Source: Serratia sp. H1w (lineage in GTDB: Bacteria > Pseudomonadota > Gammaproteobacteria > Enterobacterales > Enterobacteriaceae). Taken from it: a DNA stretch of 64,000 bases. Both the position numbers and the translations under genes were made by a program. The stretch lies in the NCBI RefSeq assembly GCF_000633355.1, contig NZ_AYMQ01000063.1, positions 1 to 64,000 on the forward strand. The letters run 5' to 3'. The notes beneath the pieces are model-generated. The model had not been told where the DNA came from. It worked only from the letters and a program-made list of their open reading frames with translations, and searched no databases. Shown here piece after piece: positions 1 through 8,350 of the stretch (position 1 is its first letter; every line of letters starts with the position of its first letter).

Positions 1-7
1 TTGAGGT

Positions 8-769
8 TTATTGGGTATAGATGTTGAATGGATACCCATCCAAGCTAAAGCAGTACAACAAAAACGCCGTCAACGCGAAAATGATCGCACCTGAAATCAT
101 CCCAGCATACTTACCAAGGGCAAGGCTTAATCGTTGTAAGTCCTTAAGGTATAAATAGACAAAAATGCCAGAGATGAAAAACACCATGTGATTTAAAATA
201 TTCATATATATTTCAATTGGCTCTGCCTGAACCTTGGCAATGCTTGACGATATGAATACGCACAAAGCCCACAGGGCAACAATGATTTTCTTGTTATTGC
301 TAAATATAAAAACGACAGGGTAAAGCAGATAAAACACCCACTCAATGCTCAGCGACCACCCGGCCCAGACGATGCCATCCTGCATTTTTGGCACAAGATT
401 AAAGAGAAATGTTCCGGACATCAACACTTCAAAAAACGAGGGCAAGTGATTGAAGGCGTGATAAATGATCACTCCTTCAATAAACATGGCGAAGTAAAAA
501 AGCGGCGCAAGCCTGAAGAAGCGCTTTATATAGAAACTTTTAAAGTCACTCTTGTTAAAAAACTCATCATTATAGGCATAAGCGATAGAGAAGGCACTGA
601 TAGCGAAAAACAACGTTACGCTTGCAGTAAATTTATTTCCAACCTGAGTAATAACATGGCCAAAATCGATATTTGAAGAGGCGATCAAATGAACAATAAT
701 GACAGAAAGTGCGGCGAACCCTCTCAGAATATCAGGGCCATCAATTCTTTCTTTTTTCGTGCTAGGCAT
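8..769 (-). CDS. Acyltransferase 3 family membrane protein, short (253 aa)
   Basis: Membrane acyltransferase of the kind that O-acetylates surface polysaccharides. The N-terminus has the family pattern: a short cytoplasmic start, then ILRGFAALSVIIVHL with the conserved Arg and His of transmembrane helix 1, then repeated hydrophobic helices and a SIEW motif near residue 141. Family members usually have about 340-370 residues and ten helices. This frame stops after 253 residues in a TAA at 8-10, inside what looks like a helical region, so the C-terminal third is missing or lies beyond the window in another frame. It is the last visible gene of the minus-strand O-antigen operon, so O-antigen O-acetylation is the natural guess. 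The ribosome site is weak. Family assignment is firm; function and integrity are uncertain. Confidence 0.75.
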   Translation of the reverse strand: MPSTKKERIDGPDILRGFAALSVIIVHLIASSNIDFGHVITQVGNKFTASVTLFFAISAFSIAYAYNDEFFNKSDFKSFYIKRFFRLAPLFYFAMFIEGVIIYHAFNHLPSFFEVLMSGTFLFNLVPKMQDGIVWAGWSLSIEWVFYLLYPVVFIFSNNKKIIVALWALCVFISSSIAKVQAEPIEIYMNILNHMVFFISGIFVYLYLKDLQRLSLALGKYAGMISGAIIFALTAFLLYCFSLDGYPFNIYTQ

Positions 770-858
770 GGTTTCTCGCTAATTAAAAAGGATTTCTACG
801 GTTTCAACATAACGTGGGCGATGTATGTTGAATTGACATCCTTTTCATTAGCAATCAA

Positions 859-2211
859 TTACAAATCCTTTTCCATGCCCCAAAACAACAACAACTCTTC
901 GACATAATCCTGAATAGTCTTTATCTTAATTGCATTACTGCTTAGCGTGACAATAGATTTATCATCATCTATTAACCTGGAAATCTGGATGCTCAAATCG
1001 GCAGAATTGCCAGCTTCAAACAACAATCCATTATGCTGATGAATAATAACTTCAGCGATTCCTGGCAAGTCAGAGCCAATCACCGGACATTTTTCAGCCT
1101 GCGCAGAGTAAATGACCAGCGGAGTGTTCTCATACCAAACGGAAGGAACGACCAATGCATCAATCTCAGCCATCACAGCGTTGATTTGATCATTTGGGAA
1201 GGTTCCACAAAAACGTATGGCGGGGCTATCTCCAGCCAGGCTAATTAGACGGGCATAATACTCAGGAAACTCATGCGCACTGCCGTAGATCTTTAGAGTG
1301 ACACTGTCTTTCGGCAACCGCAATACCGCCTCAATAGCAATATGGCAACCTTTATGGGGTGCTAGAGTACCAATGAAACCCAACGCCAGTGGCCGATCAC
1401 CTCGACGAGTTTTAGGGATTACAGCATGTTCTGAGATATTAATACCAAAAGAGCTATCGTGAATTAAGTTAGGCTCCACACCGTAGCGAATAAACAAATC
1501 CTTGATAAAGCTGTTCGGTGCAATAATGCCATCAAGCTTATTTAAGGACGAGATAGTCGTTTCAAGGCGCGATGCCAATGCCCGAATCTCACCACTCATT
1601 GGATAATGAATAATCGCATTGTTTTTCGTTAATTTAGTCAACTGATTAAACAAAAGTGTAGGTGTATTATCGATGAGTGAACCAACAATGCCTTTTTTAG
1701 CATCGCGAGCAAAATGCTTTACACAGTTACCAGATGTTGCATTTGGTCCGGAACAATATCGTCCTTCACCTAACATTAATTGAGCTGTAGGGCAAATCAT
1801 CCAAAAATCGGTCGGGGTAAAGAATTGAGCAATGCCTTCGTCAGCAAGATGTTCAATGCAACCAACACCTAAACGATTTAAATGAAAGTGATGAACGATA
1901 TCCGGCCGAAAATTTTCAATAATGATTTTAAAATAATGTAGCGCAAGTTTATTCTTGTAACCCACGTCAATCATCGATGTCTGATCAAGCATCGGCGTAT
2001 AAGCATGATGGAAACGATAGACATGGATCCCTTCATAATCATACTCATCAAACCGTTCATCATCCTTCAGTAAGGCATCACCCAGATGTCCGGCATATAC
2101 ATGAACCTGGTGGCCCAAACGCATCAGTTCTTTGGCAACTGATAACGTAAGCACTTCCGTACCGGCCTTATACTCCGGAAAAAACTGATGAACAGTAAGC
2201 AAAACACGCAT
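859..2211 (-). CDS. Family 4 glycosyltransferase (O-antigen cluster)
   Basis: GT-B fold retaining glycosyltransferase, 450 residues, probably cytoplasmic and acting on the growing lipid-linked O chain. The acceptor domain starts with MRVLLTVHQFFPEYKAGTE. It includes a Cys-bearing segment near residues 133-164 (DFWMICP, CSGP, NCVKH) seen in one GT4 subgroup. The nucleotide-sugar domain (about residues 270-450) contains GFIGTLAPHKG and SVWYENTPL. The first Glu of the usual EX7E motif is E361, but the second position is S369. The downstream GT4 at 3264-4604 has the same layout, so the two look like diverged paralogues. It lies between the epimerase gene and the acyltransferase gene in the same orientation. 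Sugar specificity cannot be read from sequence. Confidence 0.85.
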   Translation of the reverse strand: MRVLLTVHQFFPEYKAGTEVLTLSVAKELMRLGHQVHVYAGHLGDALLKDDERFDEYDYEGIHVYRFHHAYTPMLDQTSMIDVGYKNKLALHYFKIIIENFRPDIVHHFHLNRLGVGCIEHLADEGIAQFFTPTDFWMICPTAQLMLGEGRYCSGPNATSGNCVKHFARDAKKGIVGSLIDNTPTLLFNQLTKLTKNNAIIHYPMSGEIRALASRLETTISSLNKLDGIIAPNSFIKDLFIRYGVEPNLIHDSSFGINISEHAVIPKTRRGDRPLALGFIGTLAPHKGCHIAIEAVLRLPKDSVTLKIYGSAHEFPEYYARLISLAGDSPAIRFCGTFPNDQINAVMAEIDALVVPSVWYENTPLVIYSAQAEKCPVIGSDLPGIAEVIIHQHNGLLFEAGNSADLSIQISRLIDDDKSIVTLSSNAIKIKTIQDYVEELLLFWGMEKDL

Positions 2212-2238
2212 TTAAAATTACTCAATTGTGAAAGGACT

Positions 2239-3171
2239 TTATTTTTTTAACGAGTTTCTCATCCAGTTAGCCGCTCGCTCCAGCCCTTGCTGCATACTTA
2301 CTTTAGGCTCCCAACCCAACTCCTGGCACGCAAGTTTGTTACATAACACGCTGATATCAATGTCAAACGAACGACCAGGCTTATAATTGACCTGGATGGG
2401 GTGTGGCAAAATACCTCTCATCATTTCAATCAGATCGTTGAGGCTGGTGCCCTGCCCTGAGCTAATGTTAAAACATTCGACAGTACCGTCATAGACAACC
2501 GCTTTGGCAAAAGCCTCTGCCACATCACTTACATGGATATAGTCGCGTTGAACGCTACCATCCCCCCAAATTTCAATCGGGATATCTTTCAAACCATGAT
2601 GTAAAAAGACGCCTACAGCCCCCTGTGCAGTCTCAACACGTTGACGCTCACCATAAGGATTAGCAACGCGCAGTGTCACTGTCTTTAGCCCATGTAATTG
2701 ACTAAACATGTGGAGGTACTTTTCGATAGCCAGCTTGGTAATACCATAGGAGACAACCGGGTCAGTCGGATGGTTTTCATCAATTGGAATATATTGTGGT
2801 TTGCCGTAGACCGTACCACCGGAGGAAATGAAAACAATACGGGATACGCCCTGTTCCACCATCGCATTTAGCATGTGCAGGCTGGGAATAACGTTGGTCT
2901 GTACATCATACACAGGATCGTCATTTGAGCTTTTTGGTAGTGTCGTTGACACCAGATGCACGACAACATCCATCTCACGGATGGCATCATTCAGATCGTG
3001 AGTATTACTCAGATCACCCGTTACCCACTCGACTTTTTCGTTTGAGGCAAACTCACGATAAGGGGGCACCCGAGGACGTTCAAAAATCCTCAGTTGATGA
3101 CCATCTTGTAGCAAACGATCACATATTGCTGAACCAATAAATCCGCCACCGCCAAAAACCACAAGTTTCAT
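2239..3171 (-). CDS. NAD-dependent sugar epimerase/dehydratase (extended SDR)
   Basis: Extended short-chain dehydrogenase of the GalE/WbpP group, 310 residues. It has a Rossmann motif GGGGFIG at residues 7-13, the SSGGTVYG strand, and the catalytic pair Y142-x3-K146 in SYGITK. The start at 3171 is chosen because GGAG lies five bases upstream of that ATG; eight extra in-frame codons precede it without a good ribosome site. It probably converts a UDP-hexose or related nucleotide sugar into a donor for the flanking glycosyltransferases. A full-length galE lies elsewhere in the window (17304-18320), so this enzyme may serve a different substrate, but a plain UDP-Glc/UDP-Gal 4-epimerase cannot be excluded. 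Confidence 0.8.
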   Translation of the reverse strand: MKLVVFGGGGFIGSAICDRLLQDGHQLRIFERPRVPPYREFASNEKVEWVTGDLSNTHDLNDAIREMDVVVHLVSTTLPKSSNDDPVYDVQTNVIPSLHMLNAMVEQGVSRIVFISSGGTVYGKPQYIPIDENHPTDPVVSYGITKLAIEKYLHMFSQLHGLKTVTLRVANPYGERQRVETAQGAVGVFLHHGLKDIPIEIWGDGSVQRDYIHVSDVAEAFAKAVVYDGTVECFNISSGQGTSLNDLIEMMRGILPHPIQVNYKPGRSFDIDISVLCNKLACQELGWEPKVSMQQGLERAANWMRNSLKK

Positions 3172-3263
3172 TTTTACTCCGAAAAAACTAAACAAACAGA
3201 AATAGATCTAATAGACGAAGCATTGACGATGCAATGCCTCGTTCACGTTCACCTTCTAGGCAA

Positions 3264-4604
3264 TTAACGATCTTGATAGATATCGAACGTTTCCTTTGCC
3301 ATGACTTCCGTCGTTCTTAAATACTCGGTTGAAAGCGATAATTTATGCAGCAAATCAGGCTGTTGCAGGATATAAGAGAGCTTGCTGGCCAGGTCATCTG
3401 CGTTCCCACGCTTAAAGCTGTAACCATTGACACCTTCAGTCAAGAATTCCGTCATCCCCTCAACGTCAGAGACAACCACTGGAGTATGGGTGGCCAATGA
3501 ATTTAACAGCACTAAAGGACTATTTTCATACCAGCGGGAGGGGATCACAAACAAATCGATATCACTGAAAATATCAACCATCTGCCCTTGATCAAAGGTG
3601 CCCATAAACTCAATGCCAGCGACACCGTTACTGATATTTCTGAGCGTTTCCATATAGCTCACGGACTGGTCGGTCGGCCCATAAATTTTTAATTTCGCAC
3701 TATTTTCAGGCAGTTGTTTAAATGCCTCAATCAATAAATCAGTACCCTTATGCGGTGCAATCTGACCGATAAAACCAATGACTGGGACATGATCTTTAGC
3801 GCGCACAGGTTTAGCTCGGCGATCGATATCAATACCAAACCAGATTTTACGCATAGGAACTTTTATATTATTGTTTTGATACGCTTTTTGTAAAAACGCG
3901 GTTGGTGCAACCGCGCCTTTATAATGGGTATTATAAAGGTAGGAAAGCGTATCTGGCCGAGTGACCAGATCTTCAACCAACCCTTGTACTGCAGAGGTTT
4001 TAAACATCCCCATATTGCGGGAAGCAACCAGCCCTTTTGCCAAGATATTGGCCATGGCCGGAACTGCGGCCTTCTTCATCAAGCCCGACGCATGCCCCCC
4101 CTGCGCAGACTCTTTAAGATAACAGGCAACACAATTACTACGCGATGGCGCAGGCCCTGCACACAGATCACCATCGGCAGCCTCAAGCTTGTTGTTGACA
4201 CAAAAGCCGAAGAAATCAGTAAATGTGGTATAGGTTGGAATATTTAGCTTCCCGACCACCTCGAGAAGCGCAGCTGTGTGGTTAATCAGATGCGTGACAT
4301 GCACCACATCTGGCTTTAACTCCAGCAAGATTTCTTCGAGCACATCTCGCATTTCAGGCTGATAGTAGGTTTCTTTAACTCGACTATGCGGGATAGCATT
4401 TTTATCAATCGCAATAACTGGGATATCCTGGTAGCTATAGCGGTTGATCAACTGAGGCTGCTTTGCTTCTCCTTGGAATACCGCCGACACCACGGAGACA
4501 TCATGGCCCCAGGAGCGGTAATGATTAGCTAATCCAAGTGTATAAGTCTCTGTTCCGTAAAAATGATCGGGGAAAAAACAGTGGACAAAAAAAACAATTT
4601 TCAT
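3264..4604 (-). CDS. Family 4 glycosyltransferase (O-antigen cluster)
   Basis: GT-B glycosyltransferase, 446 residues, with the same architecture as the GT4 at 859-2211: an N-terminal FVHCFFPDHFYGTETY segment, a Cys-bearing insert (FTDFFGFC, LCAGP, CVAC at about residues 127-161) and a donor-binding half with GFIGQIAPHKG and SRWYENSPL. The EX7E motif has E360 but N368 at the second position. It starts 11 bases after the stop of the large fusion gene, so the two are probably cotranscribed. The likely role is adding one sugar of the O-antigen repeat or its adaptor. The donor is unknown. Confidence 0.85.
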   Translation of the reverse strand: MKIVFFVHCFFPDHFYGTETYTLGLANHYRSWGHDVSVVSAVFQGEAKQPQLINRYSYQDIPVIAIDKNAIPHSRVKETYYQPEMRDVLEEILLELKPDVVHVTHLINHTAALLEVVGKLNIPTYTTFTDFFGFCVNNKLEAADGDLCAGPAPSRSNCVACYLKESAQGGHASGLMKKAAVPAMANILAKGLVASRNMGMFKTSAVQGLVEDLVTRPDTLSYLYNTHYKGAVAPTAFLQKAYQNNNIKVPMRKIWFGIDIDRRAKPVRAKDHVPVIGFIGQIAPHKGTDLLIEAFKQLPENSAKLKIYGPTDQSVSYMETLRNISNGVAGIEFMGTFDQGQMVDIFSDIDLFVIPSRWYENSPLVLLNSLATHTPVVVSDVEGMTEFLTEGVNGYSFKRGNADDLASKLSYILQQPDLLHKLSLSTEYLRTTEVMAKETFDIYQDR

Positions 4605-4615
4605 AATAGGCCGCT

Positions 4616-7600
4616 TTATTTTTTGATCATATCCGCATACAGGTGATCATAAGCATCGATCATCGCCTGTATAGAGAAGTTACCTTCCGCTCGCTGCTGG
4701 TGCTCTTTACCAAGTTCGGCACGGCGTGCTTCATCATCCAACAAGGTTATCGCAATATCAGCCAACTTATCCGCATCTCTTGCGGGTGCCAGCATAGCTT
4801 TGGAATTAACTATTTCGCTAATAGCACCAATATCATAACCGATCACTGGAACGCGCATATTCATCGCAAATGGACTCACCTGCCCAAAACTCTCTTTCCA
4901 GACCGGGGCAACAAACAGTGACATACGGCGATAATATTCTGGCAAGGTGCTGTATTCCACATAACCAGTAAACTCGAAGTTATCCTCCACGCCAGCCTCT
5001 TTAACTGCTTGCTGGAACGGTGCCAGCAAACTCCCACCACCGACAATCAGGATCTTGGTTTGTGGGCGCTTTTGCACGATGCGGATAAATGGCTCAATCG
5101 CGGCTTCATTGAGTTTATCCCCTTCCAGGCGGTAAACCATGCCAACACAATCCTGAGGTACCGCTTCTTCATCTGCGCGCATAAAATGCGAGAAATCAGA
5201 GCCGGGATAAACCGTAACATGAGAGTCATTGCTCTGGCCGAAAACATGGCGAACATAATCACTCACATAGACATAACGTTTTACCGCCGGTGACAAGTGT
5301 GGGGCTATCGGCGTGTTTATATTTTCAATAACCGGAATATCCAGTTCACGTGCCGCTTCTATCGCTTTCGCATACCAAGGCTCGTCAACGTCGCCCCAAT
5401 AATGAACATGGATAAAGTCAGGTTTCAAACGCTGGTAATACTCGATAAACGGCATGGTATCTTCAGGGAATCGGCATTCTTCGATATCAACGCCCAAATA
5501 GGCAGGCGGATCGGGAATATAGCTGGTAATGATTGACTGCTTATACTCAGCCCCCAGATACTCAATGAGATCAACCACCAGGCGTGAAGACCCACCCGTC
5601 ATGAAATTGGCAATAACATGCACGATCTTCGGTGCATTCTCTTTGCTTTGCGGTACCAAGACCTGATGACCTTGCTTGGCCTTTTCAGGCTGGCCATCGG
5701 TGCTAACTGAGACCACCGGACGCTTGGCAAAACGTACGCGAAGACGGGTAATCAAAGGGGCAAGGTAATGTCGTAAACGCCGAGGTGTAACTAATGAAGT
5801 CATCAGATACCCCATATGCAATACTTTTCGCAGGCTGAACGGTTGTGCGGCAACATTCCTCAACCGAATAAGACGTGAATTCAGCTGGCCATTCAGTTGC
5901 TGTATGGTGTTTAATTGCTCAACCAGGGCCTGTTCTTTCAACAATAAGGTCTGATTCAAATGAGTGATCACATCATCTTTGGCCATCAGTGTTGAAACCA
6001 GATGTTCCGTTTGCTGGTTATTATTATGCAACTCAGAAAGCAACTCATTCATCGCAGCGTCTTTATCTAGCATGGTTTTCCCTAACTCATTTAAATGACT
6101 GTCTTTGCTTAATAAAGCTGCGTATATTTCCTCAGCAATTTTTTCTTTAGTGGAAAGAGCTGTCAGCAAGTGTTCAGTTTGCTCACCATTAACAAGCCCT
6201 GCAAAACTCACACTGCTGAGAGCACTGTCTTTGTCGTGCAACGACTTGTTAAGGCTGTTGATTTTCCGACCCATGATAGCGTTTTGGGTGCTGGAATTAC
6301 GTCGTAGCTGCAGCCACCACCAGGGTTTATCCTCGAACGAATCGATATTGACCAAAGCGTAAGCGCAGGTGCTGGCGTAATCAAGAATAGATGATAGCTC
6401 CGGCAAGCCAAACTCAACGGGTTCGCTAACGTCCCCTAGGCTCAATTTCCAATCGGCAGATATTGCCTGCTGGGCCAATAAAATACCTTGGCGCCAGTAG
6501 TGGCTAGCCTGTGCCTTATCACCACGATTTAACGCGATGACCCCCAATAGCTGACAAGCTTCTACAGTACGATTGGCCAAAAGAGGGCTAAACTCAAGAG
6601 GATTGAGCGCGATACATTTTTCAAATGCATCTTTTGCTTTGTCATGGCTGCCAGTTTTTAGCCAAAGTTTACCGATGACAAAATGCAGCGATACTACCCA
6701 TCTAAACCCATGCGGAGTCATTGGTTGCGCGTTGATATACTCTTCAACCCGACGTTCAAACTGCGTAAGATCTGCGAATGTTACTGCTGGTTTAGTGCTT
6801 AATAATTGATAACCGATCACACAGAGTGCAGCACCAGTATCAGCACTGTTGTCATGATTACGTGCGTAAACCTCTTCACACAGTGATAGCAATTTATCCT
6901 GATCTTTTAAGCGGTGGCCAATATCAACCATCCCACGGACTAACCATGGATTTTTGTAATCGCGAGCAAATGCTGTGACATTCCATTCTTTATCCGCAAA
7001 CGTTTTAAATTGCGTTTGCCGATAGGGCACGGCTTCCCCTTCAATGGATGGTTTCATGCCTACTGCCAACCACCATTCTGCTTTTGGAGCTTCATCTACG
7101 CTAATATCGCCAGATACTGCATAAAGCTCGCGTTTAGCTGGCACCCACTCTTTGCTGCCAACACCATTCTTATAGTGTGTTGCCGATTGCACGACCAATT
7201 GCTCAAATTCATAATGAGCTTTCATTTCATCGCGCAATTTATCCAGGGTATACACATGGAGATGGAACGGGTTCGGATCTTCCCCGGTTTCATCACTCCA
7301 GTCATTGGGTACACTAACGATAATTCGCCCTGCTGGGGTCAAAACACGATGAAATTCTGCCAGCAGCGCTTGAGGCTCTGGCACATGCTCCAGCGTTTCA
7401 AACGAAATAACCACATCGACCGAGTTATCCGCAATAACTTTTAAGGCTTCTGGCAGCATGCCGACAGCAAAATCCAGGCCCTGTACTCGACTGGAGAAAT
7501 TGTGACGCGCATAGTGGATCGCATAATCACTGCCATCAATACCCAGCGTCTTGGACGCCATCGTGCCACATTGGATCAGATAACTGCCGTATCCCAAACC

Positions 7601-8350
7601 ACAAGCAGCATCAAGCACAGTATCGCCTGGGCGAACAAAGCTGGCGGCCCATTGATAGCGAGCAATGTGTGCATCGGACCGTTCGCCAGCCTCGCGGGTC
7701 ATATCCATATGCAAGTCACGTTCTTCTTTTAAAGCCTCCAGAGGGTAACGAGCCAACGCCTCATCGGGAATGCATTCAAGAAGAAGGGTAATCTCTGCAC
7801 CCTCGCGACCAAGCGCTTCATAATCATTGATCAGGTAGTAAGAGGGATGCTTGCGGAAGCCTGCATCAAAAAACGCCATTTCCCAAGCATTTCTATCCAT
7901 AGCGGTATAGGGAATATCGGTTTCTGAAGCCGGTGCTGTCCTGATACGTAAATAAACAGAACGACGCGTAACACGGCGGATCTCCTTCAGCCCATCCTTC
8001 AATTGCTCAGCGGAGAGATATTCCAAGCTGTAGGTAGCAATAGTGGTATCAAATGAGCGATCGGCGAAAGGGAGTTTATCGATAGAACATTGCTCAAAGC
8101 GGTTAGGCATCAAGACATTGCCATGGCGAACCGCCACATCTGACACGTCGACACCATACGCATCCATTCCTAATGAGAGCAGTGACTGAACCAACTCCCC
8201 CTTGCCACAACCGAGATCCAGGAACTTGCGGCCACCGCAGGAATTTAAGATTTCTTCCGAAACTTCAAAAGCATTTTCTATATTCTTCATTTTATTCATA
8301 CTTTTATCATTCCAGTATTCATCAAACATTGTGCTGTGCTCAAAGTTCAT
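4616..8350 (-). CDS. 1244-aa fusion: two methyltransferase domains, TPR-like region, coiled coil, GT4 domain
   Basis: Very large multidomain protein. Residues about 30-170 form a SAM-dependent methyltransferase (FLDLGCGKGE at 43-52). Residues about 220-400 form a second one (VLDAACGLGYG at 245-255, then FETLEHVPEP). Residues about 455-635 look TPR-like (KLWLKTGSHDKAKDAFEKC). Residues about 690-830 are a Leu-rich predicted coiled coil with recurring L-x-x-K-D/E units. Residues about 826-876 are basic and amphipathic and could touch the membrane. Residues about 905-1244 are a GT4 domain with E1153 but F1161 in place of the second EX7E Glu. The start overlaps the wzt stop (TAATG). Methyltransferase plus coiled coil beside Wzm/Wzt recalls the WbdD chain terminator and length ruler of E. 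coli O8/O9a, but no kinase domain is visible. A dual terminator and glycosyltransferase role is inference. Confidence 0.8.
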   Translation of the reverse strand: MNFEHSTMFDEYWNDKSMNKMKNIENAFEVSEEILNSCGGRKFLDLGCGKGELVQSLLSLGMDAYGVDVSDVAVRHGNVLMPNRFEQCSIDKLPFADRSFDTTIATYSLEYLSAEQLKDGLKEIRRVTRRSVYLRIRTAPASETDIPYTAMDRNAWEMAFFDAGFRKHPSYYLINDYEALGREGAEITLLLECIPDEALARYPLEALKEERDLHMDMTREAGERSDAHIARYQWAASFVRPGDTVLDAACGLGYGSYLIQCGTMASKTLGIDGSDYAIHYARHNFSSRVQGLDFAVGMLPEALKVIADNSVDVVISFETLEHVPEPQALLAEFHRVLTPAGRIIVSVPNDWSDETGEDPNPFHLHVYTLDKLRDEMKAHYEFEQLVVQSATHYKNGVGSKEWVPAKRELYAVSGDISVDEAPKAEWWLAVGMKPSIEGEAVPYRQTQFKTFADKEWNVTAFARDYKNPWLVRGMVDIGHRLKDQDKLLSLCEEVYARNHDNSADTGAALCVIGYQLLSTKPAVTFADLTQFERRVEEYINAQPMTPHGFRWVVSLHFVIGKLWLKTGSHDKAKDAFEKCIALNPLEFSPLLANRTVEACQLLGVIALNRGDKAQASHYWRQGILLAQQAISADWKLSLGDVSEPVEFGLPELSSILDYASTCAYALVNIDSFEDKPWWWLQLRRNSSTQNAIMGRKINSLNKSLHDKDSALSSVSFAGLVNGEQTEHLLTALSTKEKIAEEIYAALLSKDSHLNELGKTMLDKDAAMNELLSELHNNNQQTEHLVSTLMAKDDVITHLNQTLLLKEQALVEQLNTIQQLNGQLNSRLIRLRNVAAQPFSLRKVLHMGYLMTSLVTPRRLRHYLAPLITRLRVRFAKRPVVSVSTDGQPEKAKQGHQVLVPQSKENAPKIVHVIANFMTGGSSRLVVDLIEYLGAEYKQSIITSYIPDPPAYLGVDIEECRFPEDTMPFIEYYQRLKPDFIHVHYWGDVDEPWYAKAIEAARELDIPVIENINTPIAPHLSPAVKRYVYVSDYVRHVFGQSNDSHVTVYPGSDFSHFMRADEEAVPQDCVGMVYRLEGDKLNEAAIEPFIRIVQKRPQTKILIVGGGSLLAPFQQAVKEAGVEDNFEFTGYVEYSTLPEYYRRMSLFVAPVWKESFGQVSPFAMNMRVPVIGYDIGAISEIVNSKAMLAPARDADKLADIAITLLDDEARRAELGKEHQQRAEGNFSIQAMIDAYDHLYADMIKK

